Positions 22,931 to 35,500 of a stretch of 64,000 nt of DNA are shown here, one piece after another. A program made the translations under genes and the position numbers. The notes beneath the pieces were generated by a model. That model ran no database searches, had not been told where the DNA came from, and saw only the letters and a list, made by a program, of their open reading frames with translations. This DNA comes from Mermis nigrescens (lineage: Eukaryota > Nematoda > Enoplea > Mermithida > Mermithidae), in contig JAVLUZ010000729.1 in the NCBI GenBank assembly GCA_036768485.1, forward strand, positions 558,001 through 622,000. The letters run 5' to 3'. Each line of letters opens with the position of its first letter. The stretch's first letter is position 1.

Positions 22931-23172
22931 ATACTTCATTTAATTCAATTTTTTAATTTGAATGCATAAAATCATTCGTTCAACCTTTTTAAAATTTTTA
23001 GATCTACATTCTGGAAAAACCCGTCGTCAGAAAGCTCGAAAAATGCTTCAAATTGAAATTTTAAGTCCCAAAAGTCAGTTCATGAAAAATTTTAGAGCTG
23101 ACCCTTTGATGCGCTACGTCACGATGTCTTCTATTTGGAAAAATTACAGTTGAATTAAATGAAGTATTTTCT
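22931..23172. mobile_element. Small inverted-repeat element
   Basis: AAAATACTTCATTTAATTCA near the left edge is repeated inverted (TGAATTAAATGAAGTATTTT) at the right edge, enclosing about 200 bp. The size and arms suggest a MITE; the short open frame inside is not recognised. Confidence 0.45.
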
Positions 23173-24289
23173 ACGGGAGGAAAAAGTAATTCGTAATATT
23201 TTGAAATAAAATGCATCAAAACAAGATAAAACGAAAGATTACACTTTCCTTAGGCTGTAAAAAAGGTGAAAAATAAGACAATACTCAGCGCTCATCCAGG
23301 CTTAGGCTTGAACTTGAATTGTAGAATAAAAATCTGGAATTAAGGTAAAAATTAGTAATTAAAGGGATACACGAACATACATTATGTAACTACATATTAG
23401 CTATGTATATTCAATTAGGACAAAAATTGAAAAGCAAAATTTAGATAGAGCATATCGATTTATTAATTAATCATTTTATTTTAATAATTTATTCACTCAC
23501 ATTTTCAATTAATTATTTACCCATGCTTTGTTTTCTGTATTGTTATTTATTTAATTAATTATTCTTCATTCATCTATTTTTACCCAATTTATTTACATAT
23601 CTGTTAATTTATTAATTTTTTTTTCATTTTCTTATTTTAGCTATGAAGCAACAACTGTTTTTCCTAAGCTAGCCTAATATTTTCTCATATACCGCGCTGT
23701 GCCGCGAGTCATAACAATTAAAAATGATAATCTGTGGTCAGCTCTAACAATCTCAACGATAAGTAGATCAAGCAGTCAAAAAACATGAAGTTTTTGCACT
23801 TAATTCAAGCGCTAAGAAATAAACAAACACGAGGCATTTAATCAGAAAATTAAAAAGCACAGCCTTATTCTTACAATGTAATTCTATTTTTCTAATAATC
23901 TTCCTGATGATTAGCAAAGGGCCTTGAGAAGCCAGATTTAAGCCCTCCTGGTCTTTTTCTTTTTTGCCTGTTTACTTCATTCGTGATTGCTTTTCCGAAA
24001 CACAATCATTAAAATCAAATTTGCATACGACTAGCTGGCAAGAAATTAATAGACTTGGCAAGCTCGGTAATAATTCACGTCCAGAAAAACATAAAAAATT
24101 CCAAAAAAAGTATTTCGAATAATCTCGTTGCAGTGGACTTATGCAAAATCGTATTTTGGCAATATGCTCGTTGTCCTGCAATGACTGCCATCATTCTCGT
24201 AAGTCAATCGAATCACTTTTCATTACGTTTGTTTTCATCAATCCTCCAGAAATTTTTTCACCTCTCCTACAGAATTAGCAATTTTTCGG

Positions 24290-24740
24290 AAATTTTTAAA
24301 AATTTCGAAAAAATTCGCGGAAAAGGTGCCTTTTTAGGCGTTTTTAGCCATCTATTTGCTCAAAAGTGTCAAATTTTCGGCGGTTCGCGCTATATATTCA
24401 TGTTTTGACTATATTTTGTTCAATTTATTCGAGTTTTTTTTACATTTTGTTCAAAATTCGTTCATGTTATCAAAACATCGACTAAAAACAATGCTTTTGA
24501 TGTGTACCCAACCACCACTTTCGGGCTCAAAAAAGGCACTTTAAAATTTCACCCCGAGAAATCCCAACTGTTCGTCTGGTTCTAACCATACATGCACAGC
24601 ATGACCGATTGGGAGTGCTATCCGGTCTAATAGGTGAGACCAAAAGTTTTTTTGAGTCAAAATAAATTCAAAAACTGGCACGAAATGCTAAAATAACGTA
24701 GAAACTATGTTAATCCGTAATTTTTGATCAATTTTTGTTT
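24290..24740 (+). repeat. R1 copy followed directly by R4 copy
   Basis: The R1 core TTTTCGGCGGTTCGCGCTAT and ACTATATTTTGTTCAATTTA is followed, after ATACATGCACAGCATGACCG, by R4 sequence with TGCTAAAATAACGTAGAAAC. Confidence 0.65.
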
Positions 24741-24884
24741 AGACTGCGCCTCGAAAACCTTGTAATTTTTCATAATATAATTCTTTTTGGATACCTATAT
24801 TTGTGCTATTCCTCGTATCCTTTTGTTTATTTCTTACTAACAACTTGATTAGCTTTTACTTGTTTCTTCGTTTTTTCTTTTTAT

Positions 24885-24910
24885 CTATTTATTTATTTAT
24901 TTATTTATAT

Positions 24911-24961
<51 letters not shown>

Positions 24962-24969
24962 TTATTATT
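24885..24969 (+). repeat. (ATTT)n tetranucleotide microsatellite
   Basis: About twenty nearly perfect TTTA units run on into a few ATT units. Degenerate TTTA-rich tracts recur at 26100-26240 and 29780-29950. Confidence 0.95.
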
Positions 24970-27820
24970 AATTCTTTAAAAATATTTTCTCTATTTAACA
25001 TTTTTTCCTTGTTTCTTTCTTTTCTTCCTTTCTTCTATTTTCTCTTCCCTTTTTTGTCATATTGATGACTTCCTATCATTTGAGCACACACAGAAGATCT
25101 TCAATTTTCATCCATTTTTGGCTTTCATTTTGCCTCATTTTTATCTAGAAAATTTTCAGTTTTTCTATTCTTGTGCTTTTAGACCATGCATTGGCAGGAG
25201 GAAAATTCTAGAGGGTCTGGTTGAGTGAAATACCCGAAAATCGCCATAAACGTTACGAAAAATAGAATTCTGCGGTCTACAGTAATCTGCGGGAGGTTTT
25301 CAACTCCTGCGGGGTTGTAAACGCCTACAACGCCCTACTTCACGCCAAAGTGTGGTTTAGACCCCAAGAATGTTACACCACTGTGTTTGATTAATTTTCA
25401 AAACGATCTCAAAAACTTTCCGAATTCTGGTCAGTGTTTTTAGGACTTAGACAGTGCGAAAACAATCAATTTCTCTAGACTTTACACTCTCTCAAGAAAA
25501 CTGGTCAAAATATCGATTTTTTAATTATTAATGTACATATGCGGTTTTTTGATTGTGGAATACATTATCGATGTCAGTTTTCTTGCAAACATAGCTAGCA
25601 AGCAAATTCATTCTTTATCTCTAAAATAAGCCCTATTTCAACCTCTGTATCATCTTGGTTCGCTCTTAAATCTCTTTCTTATGTCGGAGAGTGAAAAATC
25701 TTCATTATACGGTGAAAACGCTTTGAACAGATCTGCGCATAATAAAAGATAGAGATTTGGGAGGAAAAAATTGTTGGTTTCAGGGCTCTTCTGAGAAAAG
25801 CCTTTTTGTCACTGCCATTAACGTTGATAGCCATTTGACTGCGTAGGCGATGTAGTAAAAGAACGACTTTTTTGGGCTTAATGGGGAAATTTGATGTTTT
25901 TTCCGGAGCAATATTAACCATTTAAGGAGAGTCTCCATTTATTATCATGCCTCTTCCAGACGATTGCCTTTTCGAAATGCCTCAGCGTTATGCTTATGCG
26001 TATGAAAGAAATATATGTTTATCTGAGCTGTATACTCGTATTCTAGGAACATCACGTGGGGGCGTAAAAAGGCATGCTTTGCGTTCTATTTACGTATTAT
26101 TTATTCTTTTTGAATTATTTATTTTATTTATTTTAATTTTGTTTTATTTATCGAATTTTATGTATATTATATTTTTATTTTATTTGTTTTACTATATTTA
26201 TTTTATTTGTTTATTTTGTTTGTGTTTATTCGTAAGTTTCTTGAAATCAATTGAAAATTTATAAATTATGCAAAAATAGGACTACCTCAAACGAGGTCAG
26301 TTTTAAAATCATTTTTGTCACATGATTCAATCCTCAGGTGGAGGATCTTGATTTCGAGCTTCACTTTGCGATCTTAATCTTGATTTTGATTTTTCAGAGG
26401 CTATTTATCGACGAAAGGGGGATATAGTTCGATGTCGCTAAATGCCCAATGACAAGAGAAAAAATTCTGGGGGAGGGGAATATAATGCAAAATTAAGACT
26501 AAAAATGGATAAAAATCACAACTTTCTTGTACAATTTCTCGAAACCGACCAGAAACTGTCAACTAAGGCGGTTTATCAATTTTGAAGACCATTAGCTCAA
26601 AAAGCTCTTCATCTGTTTTTTTCGAGGAGCGGTCTACCTAAAGATCGGTTATGCTGTACAAGCATGCCGGTTAAGAGGTCAGAACTCTCTCCTACGTAAT
26701 TCTGTCATGCCACCAATCAATTCTGTCTAAAGGGTACAGCGATAGCTTTAGAAACAATCTGGATTTCCATTTCGATATGCAAATTTTATGATTCCTATGT
26801 TTTTTGAGTCATTTAGGAAGCAGCGGTACACTCTTGCACACTGATCACATTCATGTATTGGCTAGACTCTAAATTATCTGGGGGTCTACGTTAGGTCAAC
26901 AATTTTTCGTCAAAAAAGGACAAAAAACGTGTAGCCTCGCAAAAACATAATTTTTTTAAGTTTATCGCTAAGCTCTTATCCAGAAATGAGATTCAATTCA
27001 TGGGAAAGTTTTTCGAATTTCTGGATTCAAAGGGGCTCCAGACCCCCTGACGCCCTTTTTTATAACCATTGATTATCTTTCATGAGCTTTAATCTGAGTT
27101 ATTTTCAAAGCCACAAGACCAGACAGACATTTATGATAAACAGGATAAATGAAGATGATTATGACAGCATATACTTTCGACTTTAGAATAAAAAAATGCA
27201 TTTTAGGTCGTTTTTAATTGTTTTTTTCCTATTTTAAATGACATGACACTGATGTAAGACAACATACATCTGTTTGAATCTGATGACAGATGATAGACGA
27301 TACAAATGACAAGGGTCACTAGACATCCATTGCCATCAAAACTGAAGCAAAGAAAACAAAGTGCCCATTAACCTCATGATAAATAAGACCAGCTTATTTT
27401 AGTGACAGCTTCCCATAATTATCCGATTTTGTGGTTTTATTTTTTTATTTTCCTTTTCGGCTATATTCAAATATAGATAGTGACGTAGATAGACTCCATG
27501 AAATGTTTACGCGCCTTTTGTGCCACTCTCGGTATCACGGTGAGAAATCGCAAGCCAATTGCTAATGTCTTAATCTTTTGTTTCGCGCGCGACTTCCTTT
27601 CTGCTTACTAATGCCTACATATGTAGTCTGGGATTGTTACCGAGAGATAAAGCTTTTCTCCGAAAAAACCAACAAAAATCGATTATTTACTTATTTATAA
27701 GCCGTTTACTTTATTCCTAGCTCCGTTTTAATCACTTCGATACGCAGGTTTACTTTGGGCTGGAATTTCCAACGGGTATCAGCTTAATTATGTTTTTCTA
27801 TCACCTGATTTACCGAATCC

Positions 27821-28050
27821 TGGGCCCGGTTTTAGTATGTTTAGGCTTAGAGGCTTAAACCTGAATTCAGAATTTGAAGACAAGTAGTAAGGCTATAGTC
27901 AGGATTAAGCCGGTCCCAATTCGGGCTTAAGCCAGGTGTAAAGCTTGCTACAATGCTGAAACATACTACAGCAAAATTAAATGCTGCTTCCATTGATTTT
28001 GTTCGGGTTTAAGCGTAGCTTAAGCCCGAACATATTGAAACCGGACCCTG
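27821..28050. mobile_element. MITE with GGGYCCGGTTT terminal inverted repeats
   Basis: The left end GGGCCCGGTTTTAGTATGTT pairs with the right end, whose complement reads GGGTCCGGTTTCAATATGTT. The interior repeats GGCTTAAGCC-like palindromes. Length is about 230 bp without coding capacity; the superfamily is undecided. Confidence 0.65.
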
Positions 28051-29029
28051 TGAACGATAAATTTAGCTTAGATGACCTATTGCATGATTTGAAGTACAGT
28101 AGTGGTGTTATCTCGTTTCATTTTTAATCATCATTGTAAGGAAGTCCGTTACCAGCCGGTATTTAGTTAATTCACTGCTAGTCTTGGTTCATAGGCTGCA
28201 TTAAATGGAGGGAGGGCCTAAACAATGATACACCCCGAAATTACATCATAACTTAAGCTAAAAGAAAGATGAAACTTCGAAACCAGATTCAATAGATAAA
28301 TAAACATCCTTGTTCAACGCGTGTGAAGAATTTTGGCCAACAGGCAGCGGCTCGTGAGTTGTGGCGATTTGTCTAAACTTCACTTTAGTATTGTTTACAC
28401 CCAATAGCTTCTGTATTACTTTTCATAATGGGTATTCAAGTACGCTTTTTTTGGCTATATCTAAAAAAATTACGAGCACATTAGTTGAGCCCCAGAGTGA
28501 TATCCTTAATACTAGATGTGAAAACTGCAAAATATCATCAAAAGGATGGGAAAATTGACGACTGAACCGCATTCTTTTGGGGCTTAAACAATTAAGTAGG
28601 GGTGTAAACAAATTGCTGTTGCGCTTGGACCGCTGCCGTATGGCCAAAATTTTTTACACAATTTGAACCGCACAATTCTATCTAATAAATGAAGTAGACT
28701 CGAATTTTCATGTCTAAATTTGTCGAAGTTATGGCCTATAACACTTAAAAGTAGCCTCTTTCGGCCTACCCTGTATATTATTAGCGTTGTTTTCAGTCTT
28801 AATAATAAGATTTACAATTTGCATAAATGTTGCCAGGACTTTTGTATTGAGATAAGCTAAGCTAAGAGGATTCATGTTTTCATTCTGAGCTTATTGAATA
28901 GAAGTTAAAATTTTCACCTTTTCTTCGCTCAAAAACAGCTATTTTTTTAACTTTTATCTCACTTTTAGCCCAGAATCCGGTTTTATGCTGTGAACCACCA
29001 TTTGTGAGAAATTTTGATAATAATCAGCA

Positions 29030-29527
29030 CTAAATTTTAATGACTTTTACGATATTGACCTGAAGTCCTGATAAATATCTGCACACTTTTATTCTACCAG
29101 GATCACCTTGACATTTTGCATAGGATGATTGGTTCTTCGGATTAGCTCGAAAAATCTCTGTTCGAGTTGTCATAACTACATGAGCGTCAAAATTTAGTGC
29201 TGCGCTAATTTTTTGTAATTTTATATAAGATTTAGGACGCCTGAGCTGAAGATTTCTAAGGAACTCAATCTGAGGCACATAATTGAAAGCGTTCATATGC
29301 AAGGCAGGAATAATGACGCTTGAAAAAAACGTACACTTTGTACAATTAAGCAAAAAGCCGTGATTTTGAAGCCGAAGAATCCTGACCAATTCTTGGCCAA
29401 CTTTTTCTTCGTTTTGAGTCATCTCTCCCTGCTCGTACTTGACTTTATAAAGACAATATCTACAGCAGCACAGGACTTGACAAAGTTTTTTTGTCAAATG
29501 ACTCACTAATTCTAGCCCTCCGATCAC
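29030..29527 (-). pseudogene. Decayed Ty3/gypsy-like reverse transcriptase fragment
   Basis: A 165-residue open frame contains GFLLNCTKCTFF at about residues 57-68 and LRRPKSYIKLQK at about 95-106. These resemble the gypsy-type RT thumb (G..LN..KC.FF) and the following RPK...L segment. The expected YLGH region is not preserved, no YxDD catalytic motif is visible, and no integrase or LTR was found. It is a short relic at best; resemblance is by eye only. Confidence 0.4.
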
Positions 29528-30487
29528 GTCAAAAGCTGATTGTCTCGAGCCTTTCTAAGCATTAAAAACGCTAACTCGATATGAGTTATTGATGACAAGT
29601 ACGCGTACTATCGTTTTTCGAATTACTTTTTCATATCATTAGCTAGACTTACTCCAATTTCAAATTTTATAACACACTTGAGCCGTCGAATAACCTTTCT
29701 TTTATTCTCTTTAGAATATAGTCTATCCGTGTGATGCATTAGCTCATATTCAAATATTAATTTGTGAGGCAAACTGTATGCCATTAAGCGATGTATTATT
29801 TATTTTACTTCATTTATTCCATTATTTATTATTTATTATTTATTTTATTGTGTATTTTATTTTCTATTTATTTTATGATTTACTTTATTTTATTAATCAT
29901 TCATTATTTATAACCATTTATTCTATTATTTATATAATATTTTTTATTATTTTACGACGTGTTGTTATTTGCCCTTACCCCCAGGAAATCCACCCAATAA
30001 TCCGGTATACACTCTAGAATAAAATTTTAGAGTTTTTTCCACGATTTTAGCAATTTTTCTTACATCAGATTTAGAATTTAGTTGAATTTCGTTGTTGCTT
30101 ATTTCCATGATTTGATTAAATTTAGTCGTTTAATCTAATTTAATTTATTTTATTCAATCTAATTTAATTTAATTAAGTTATTTGTGGGTATTAATAGCTT
30201 TAGTTTTCTAAGTTCAAATAAATTTATTTTAATTTTTTTCAATTTAGTTTAGTTGCTCCCTCGGTAGTTTTCTGCGATTTTCCTTACGTTCAAAAGCTTT
30301 TTTTTAATTTCTGATCAGAAATATTGCGCTTGATCTATCTGATGCGACATTAATAATTTCTTTTTGGGAGAAAAAAATCGATCAAACTATTTTGGAATGA
30401 AATGGATTATACCACACGAATCCCATTATTTCATAATAGTAATTTAACAAGAGCTCGAATAATCCCGGATCAATGCTAGAGTCGAAA

Positions 30488-30984
30488 ATGCCCGATTTGG
30501 CGATATTTTGCTCCTGTTGCGCCTTTTTCGTTATTTTACATTCGACCGTATTGTACACGATTTTTGGCATGAAAAGGCAATCGATAATAATCAATAATTT
30601 CCACTACGTCATCATCGTATGCTTGAGCGTGTCGGATATTTGGATCATCGTCTACAACGCCTACCGCGGAATATTCAATCGCCACTGGGCCGACGACGAT
30701 AGCCGAAATGATCACGAAATTTGGTACCGGATTTTGTCCATAGTCAGCCTGGCTTTCGGCTGGTTCGCCAGCTGCCTACTGAACGTTTTGATTGGGCTGA
30801 ATCGGTTTTTGGCCGTTTGCCATTACGCGACGTACAACGAAAAGTGGTCGAACGGAAAATTGGGCAAAATTAGCATATTTTTGGCCTATTTGATCAGTTG
30901 CGCGATCGTCGTTCCGTTGTTATTTAGCGAACATGATTCGGGGGAATGTAATCCGCGATTGGGCGTCGTAACAAGCCGTCTTTT
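30488..30984 (+). CDS. Receptor 1 exon 1 (TM1-TM4)
   Basis: It ends CTT TT before donor GTAAAT. Unspliced reading stops one codon later. The acidic loop GECNPRLG precedes the splice, as KECKAQLE does in receptor 2. Confidence 0.85.
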
Positions 30985-32563
30985 GTAAATAAAAATGCAG
31001 ATATTTATATTTTTCAATTCACGGCGTTCTTGGGGAGGGCTGACCCCCAGAATGGGAATCAACAACGAGAAATAATTTTAATTATTTTATTTTACTTCAT
31101 AAAAAACGCTCCGCAGAATGACTCCTATAGTGGCTGACCTCACAAAATGGTCGCCGATATCCGGAGTTGTCAATTTTCTGGAAAAAATGTAGAAAGCTTG
31201 TTTGTTTAAGCTTTTTCGCTCTATTTTGGCTCAATTTCGGCGCTTTGCGCTACATACTCATTTTCCGCCTGCATTTTGTTCAATTTACTCACATTTCGAA
31301 ATTTTTTTCGAAGTTTTTCTAATAGCTCTATGAAAAACGAGCTCCGTCTTAAATGTCGAATAACAGTATTTTTGACGTGTATCTGCGGTTCAAAAAGCCC
31401 TTACTTTTCAATAAATTTCCAGGGCTGACTTCAGCATTCCGATGCTGTGCATGTATTCTCACAGTTCCTTGTAAAATTGAGCATTTTTAAGAAATGTTCT
31501 TGCCCTTGGAGTTCTGAGATTGTAAATTTTTGGGAATTGAGAGAATTGAGGAAAATTTGGGAAGTTTAGACATTGAGCGAAATCGTAGATGACGGGATTT
31601 TTATTATGTTCAGATAGTCTATTTATTTTGGATAACAAGATTACTTCCAAAAGAAAATAAAAAGGCCAAAAGCGAAGTATAAAAGTTCAATAAAAGCTAA
31701 GAAGGTCAAGAATTAAAAATTTTTCCAAATCGAAAATCGGTCACTCTTTTCCACAGCATTCATTCAAGCGGGTAACATTTCTCGAAAGTTTAAAATTTGT
31801 AGCTACCTGTTTGTAAAAAATGCTCCTCAGCAAAACTGATTTTTGAAACGCAATAAAACTTCATACTCCTAGAATTTGACTCTAGACTTTGTCTTAAAAC
31901 TTACTGAAATATCAATCGTTTGCGTCCCGGTAATAAATAAGTATATTTTTCAAATTAAACCTCTTTCAACTATTCTTCTGGAATTCAATCAGGACCAAAA
32001 TTATATAAAATGATCGTTTTATATCAATCTTTTCGTAAAACTCCAAAACGGGCGAATAAAATAACGACTTTTTCAGGCGATTGAAATGCGGCGTCGCCTT
32101 GACTATATTCGTTTTGATAGATATCGTGACGACGATTCTGATCATTTTGATCATATTCTTCCTATATTCGCGTACGATTTACTCGATGACCACCGCCTCG
32201 AGGAGGTCAAGCATCGCCTCCGGCAATAGTTGTCGCAGAAATTCGATTCAGTGGAACCGAGAGTCGAAATTGTTGGTCCAAAGCGTGGCGTTGGCCGTCA
32301 GTATGGTCATCGCCGAACTGGTTTATTGGATTCGAACGGATCGATACGAGTTATTGACTTATCGATTATTTTTCGTCTTGTACGCCGGCGTGGACGCTGT
32401 CATTTATCTTTTATTCGACAATTTGCTTAGAAAGTACTATTTTAGGAATTTCGCCAAAATTTTTAACGTTTGCCGGTCCGCTTCGAACGATGGAGTCGAT
32501 GGGCCACAGGAAACAGCAAATTTGACCGCTCAAAATCACGCGTTGGGCAAAAGTCCTCTATGA
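30488..32563 (+). CDS. Serpentine seven-helix receptor 1 (Srx-like), 2 exons
   Basis: Exons 30488-30984 and 32077-32563 join in phase (2+1) to 327 aa. Helices in order: TM1 near residues 4-26, TM2 with VCLSVSDIWIIVYNAYRG, TM3 with LAFGWFASCLLNVLIGLNRF, TM4 before the splice, TM5 from CGVALTIFVLIDIVT, TM6 from KLLVQSVALAVSM, TM7 with RLFFVLYAGVDAVIYLLF. NRFLAV takes the place of the rhodopsin-family DRY motif. The N-terminus is only a few residues and there is no signal peptide. Known: this architecture is common among nematode chemoreceptors such as Srx; the ligand is unknown. ATG 30488 aligns with the start of the downstream paralogue; ATG 30473 in the same frame would add five residues. The Srx label is tentative, the receptor fold is firm. 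Confidence 0.82.
30985..32076 (+). other. Receptor 1 intron
   Basis: Donor GTAAAT, acceptor TTTTTCAG. It includes an R1 copy at 31140-31450 (TTTCGGCGCTTTGCGCTACA). The rest is AT-rich without recognised features. Confidence 0.85.
32077..32563 (+). CDS. Receptor 1 exon 2 (TM5-TM7 and tail)
   Basis: It follows TTTTTCAG and begins with the base completing the split Leu codon, then RLKCGVALTIF. TM7 reads RLFFVLYAGVDAVIYLLFDN. The roughly 40-residue tail ends at TGA 32561-32563. Confidence 0.85.
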
Positions 32564-35500
32564 TACTGAATTGATTTGGTTCTAACTTATTCGTCGTTGT
32601 ATTTGTATGCTAGATAAGGCGCGAGTGATAAGAAATTTCGGAATCATCAGGGACTTAGCCATAGTGTTTGATGGTTTCGGCCCACTTGGAATGAGTGGTT
32701 ACTACACCAAAAAATTTGCTGATAATTCGCGTTCTTGAGAGGGCTTCAGGGTGTTTTGAGCCCTTTAGAATGGCTGCTGACCCCCCCCCTGGGAATTGTA
32801 CTTTATCAAAAAAATTATAAAAAAGCTTGTTTCTTAGGCATTTCAGCTAAATCTGGGCTCAGAAATGTCAAATTTCCGGTGCTTCGTGCCAAGTGCTATT
32901 TTTTGACGTATTTTGTTCAATTTAATCAATTTTTTGAAATTTTTGGAAATTTTTTATGTTTTTGTGCTAACAAAAGTAGAACCATCTGAAACGTCGGAAA
33001 ACAGTGTTTTTAACGTGTACCCATGGTTTTAAAGCCCAAAAAAGAAACTTTTTGAAAAATTTTCTTGGCTGATTTTTAGGATTCTCATGCTATACGCGTA
33101 AGCTGCTAATGTCCTTAATTTCCCAATTTTTCAAAAAAGCTAAGAAAATGTGTTTTTTGCGCTTTTTGCGTAGTGACTTCTGGCATTTCTAACCATATTT
33201 TGCTTAATTTCTCGCATTTTCTAGAAATTTTTACCTATTTTAAATTCTAGAAAGAAAGAAAGCGTCAGAAACGTCTAAAAAGGGTTTTCTTGATTTAAAA
33301 TAATTATTTCTAGGCCGAAAAAAGACACCATGCAAAAACTTCTGGAGACTAATCCCTCGCCTCCCTCAGAATTTTTATGTTTTGCATGTTATATGCTTTA
33401 ATGTGTTTGCTTATATGACATTTGCGTCATCATTCTATGGCAAAAAAATTGCGTCAGAAAAATTGGCAAAAATGGTTCACTAAGCAAATTTTTGATTTGT
33501 CACAGAGCCTTAACTTTAATTATTCATTATACATTGATTTTGTAGATCTATCGGCTTACCTGGTCTTTGCAGCTAAAAATTAATTTAAGACACGACTCAA
33601 TGATGGTAGTTAAAAAAACAAAATATAGTAAATCATTAGATTGCTTATTTTCTTAGGTTGCTGGTTAAAATTGAGTACCTGCAAAAAGCTACTAGATGTA
33701 TCGTCCATTCGAACGCACTTTCGTTTATTGTGTTGGTCATTTATTATTGTGTTAATGTAAAAACAATCACATGGCTTTCATGAGATATATTTTATTGCAG
33801 CGCATGTTTGTTCTTATTTATTTTTTAATCGTGCAATACATGTTTGCGTTTAACGTATTTTTATTTAGTCATTAAGTTGGTTTCGAATTATTAATCTTCG
33901 AAATTGCAATTAAATTCAATTTCGAGTGAAATCGTTCATTCTAAGCGTTTTGGTGTTTTCTATAATTTTAGTAAAAGCCTGCTCATTAAAAAACGTTTGA
34001 AAAGTTTTTTATAAAATTTTAGAAAAAATTAAAACTGTAGTAATTATTCAAAACTTAAAAATTTTATTTACAAAAATTTTATTAAACAATTTTAATTAAA
34101 AATTAATTAAAAAGCTAAAGCTGAAAAACTCAGACCTAAAGACCTATTCAATTTTAGTAAAAACTCTCTAAAAACCTAAATACCTTAAAACCTAAAAACC
34201 TACTCATAATTTCAGATTTTACTAAAGAAGTTTGAGACAAATTTCAAGTCTTCATATCTTTGCAATTGATAAAAAAGACCAACGATTAAATCAAACGTCG
34301 TTCGCCTCGGAAATTTAGTAAAGGAAACCCAAACGACCTAGAAAATTAAATATGCACCCATTTATGTACTTATACATGCAATATGCGTGTTCAATGAACC
34401 GGGATGATTTGCTTTATAGCTTCAGCTTTATTGGCATAAAAAAAGATGACTGGAATTTTGCTAGAAAAAGCCGTCTTATCTAAAAGCCTTCAACATCAAT
34501 TGCTTTTCATCAAGTGCACCAAAGTTAGTCAAAGTTAGCTCGATTTGTGGAACTTTAATAAAAAAAGTATTTCGTGCCTGCTTTTAACTTTTCGATGTCA
34601 TATTTTTTCGCTTATGCTTGAAAAGGATTTTCAATATTTTTCCGTGACGTACGTCACAAATTTATCTCAAAATGTAATTAATTTCATTTGTTGCGTGATT
34701 AAATCATTCGTTCAATTCGCAAGCGGATTGTGCGGCTCAACTTCATCGCAAAAGATGAGATAGCGTTATAAAAAATTTAGGCTAAGGCTCGAAGCCCAGG
34801 AGATATTGACTTTTTTTGCATCACTTTTCGTAATTACATTTGGAAAGAAGGAAACCACCGGAGGCAGCGTAACGAGCTCTTCAATTTTTACAAATTTATT
34901 CGCTAGTTGAGCTTTTATGTCTTCACTTAACTGAGCTCTTTACTTTTACTGCCAAGGAATGCATGTAATTTAAAGCAAGTACAAATAAAAATTGCATAAA
35001 ATATAGTGGGTACATTACTCGGTTTTACGTTTATTTAGTGATTTAATCGAAATAGTACGCTAATATGAATTCAGAAATATTTATCAAGCTGCATCATGCA
35101 TCATTCTTGACGGATTCTGCTAAACAAAAGCATCACGAATGAAAAATTATGAAAAAATTAACAAAATAAGATTATTATTTGATAAAAGCCAGCAAAAAAT
35201 GTATGGAAACTTTGTGCTTGAAAAATAAAACTCTGTTTCGAAATTAATCAAACAAATGTTGAGCTTTTCTCTTTCCCTCCGATAAATATAATTGCTTCCG
35301 TGCAATTTTAGTAGTCCTCGTCGGAACATGATATGCCATTTGAGCTTCGAACAATGCGCCTAAATACCTTGAGAGAATGAGCGCACGCTCGATTCTATTT
35401 GCGTTTAATTACTCAAAGTTTCTGATAAGAACCTCAAGCACAATGAATGCGTACAAGAGAGAGGAAATAATTCTAAAAAAATTCGTCTAGAAAAAATTTG

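Larger units (their letters stand above)
19094..30472. other. Intergenic region between labial and receptor 1
   Basis: No host gene could be supported in 11.4 kb. It contains two R1 copies, small MITE-like elements, a candidate regulatory block, simple repeats and a decayed retroelement fragment, all listed separately. Remaining parts (for example 21250-22900, 23200-24280, 25400-27780) are AT-rich with nothing recognised. Confidence 0.55.
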
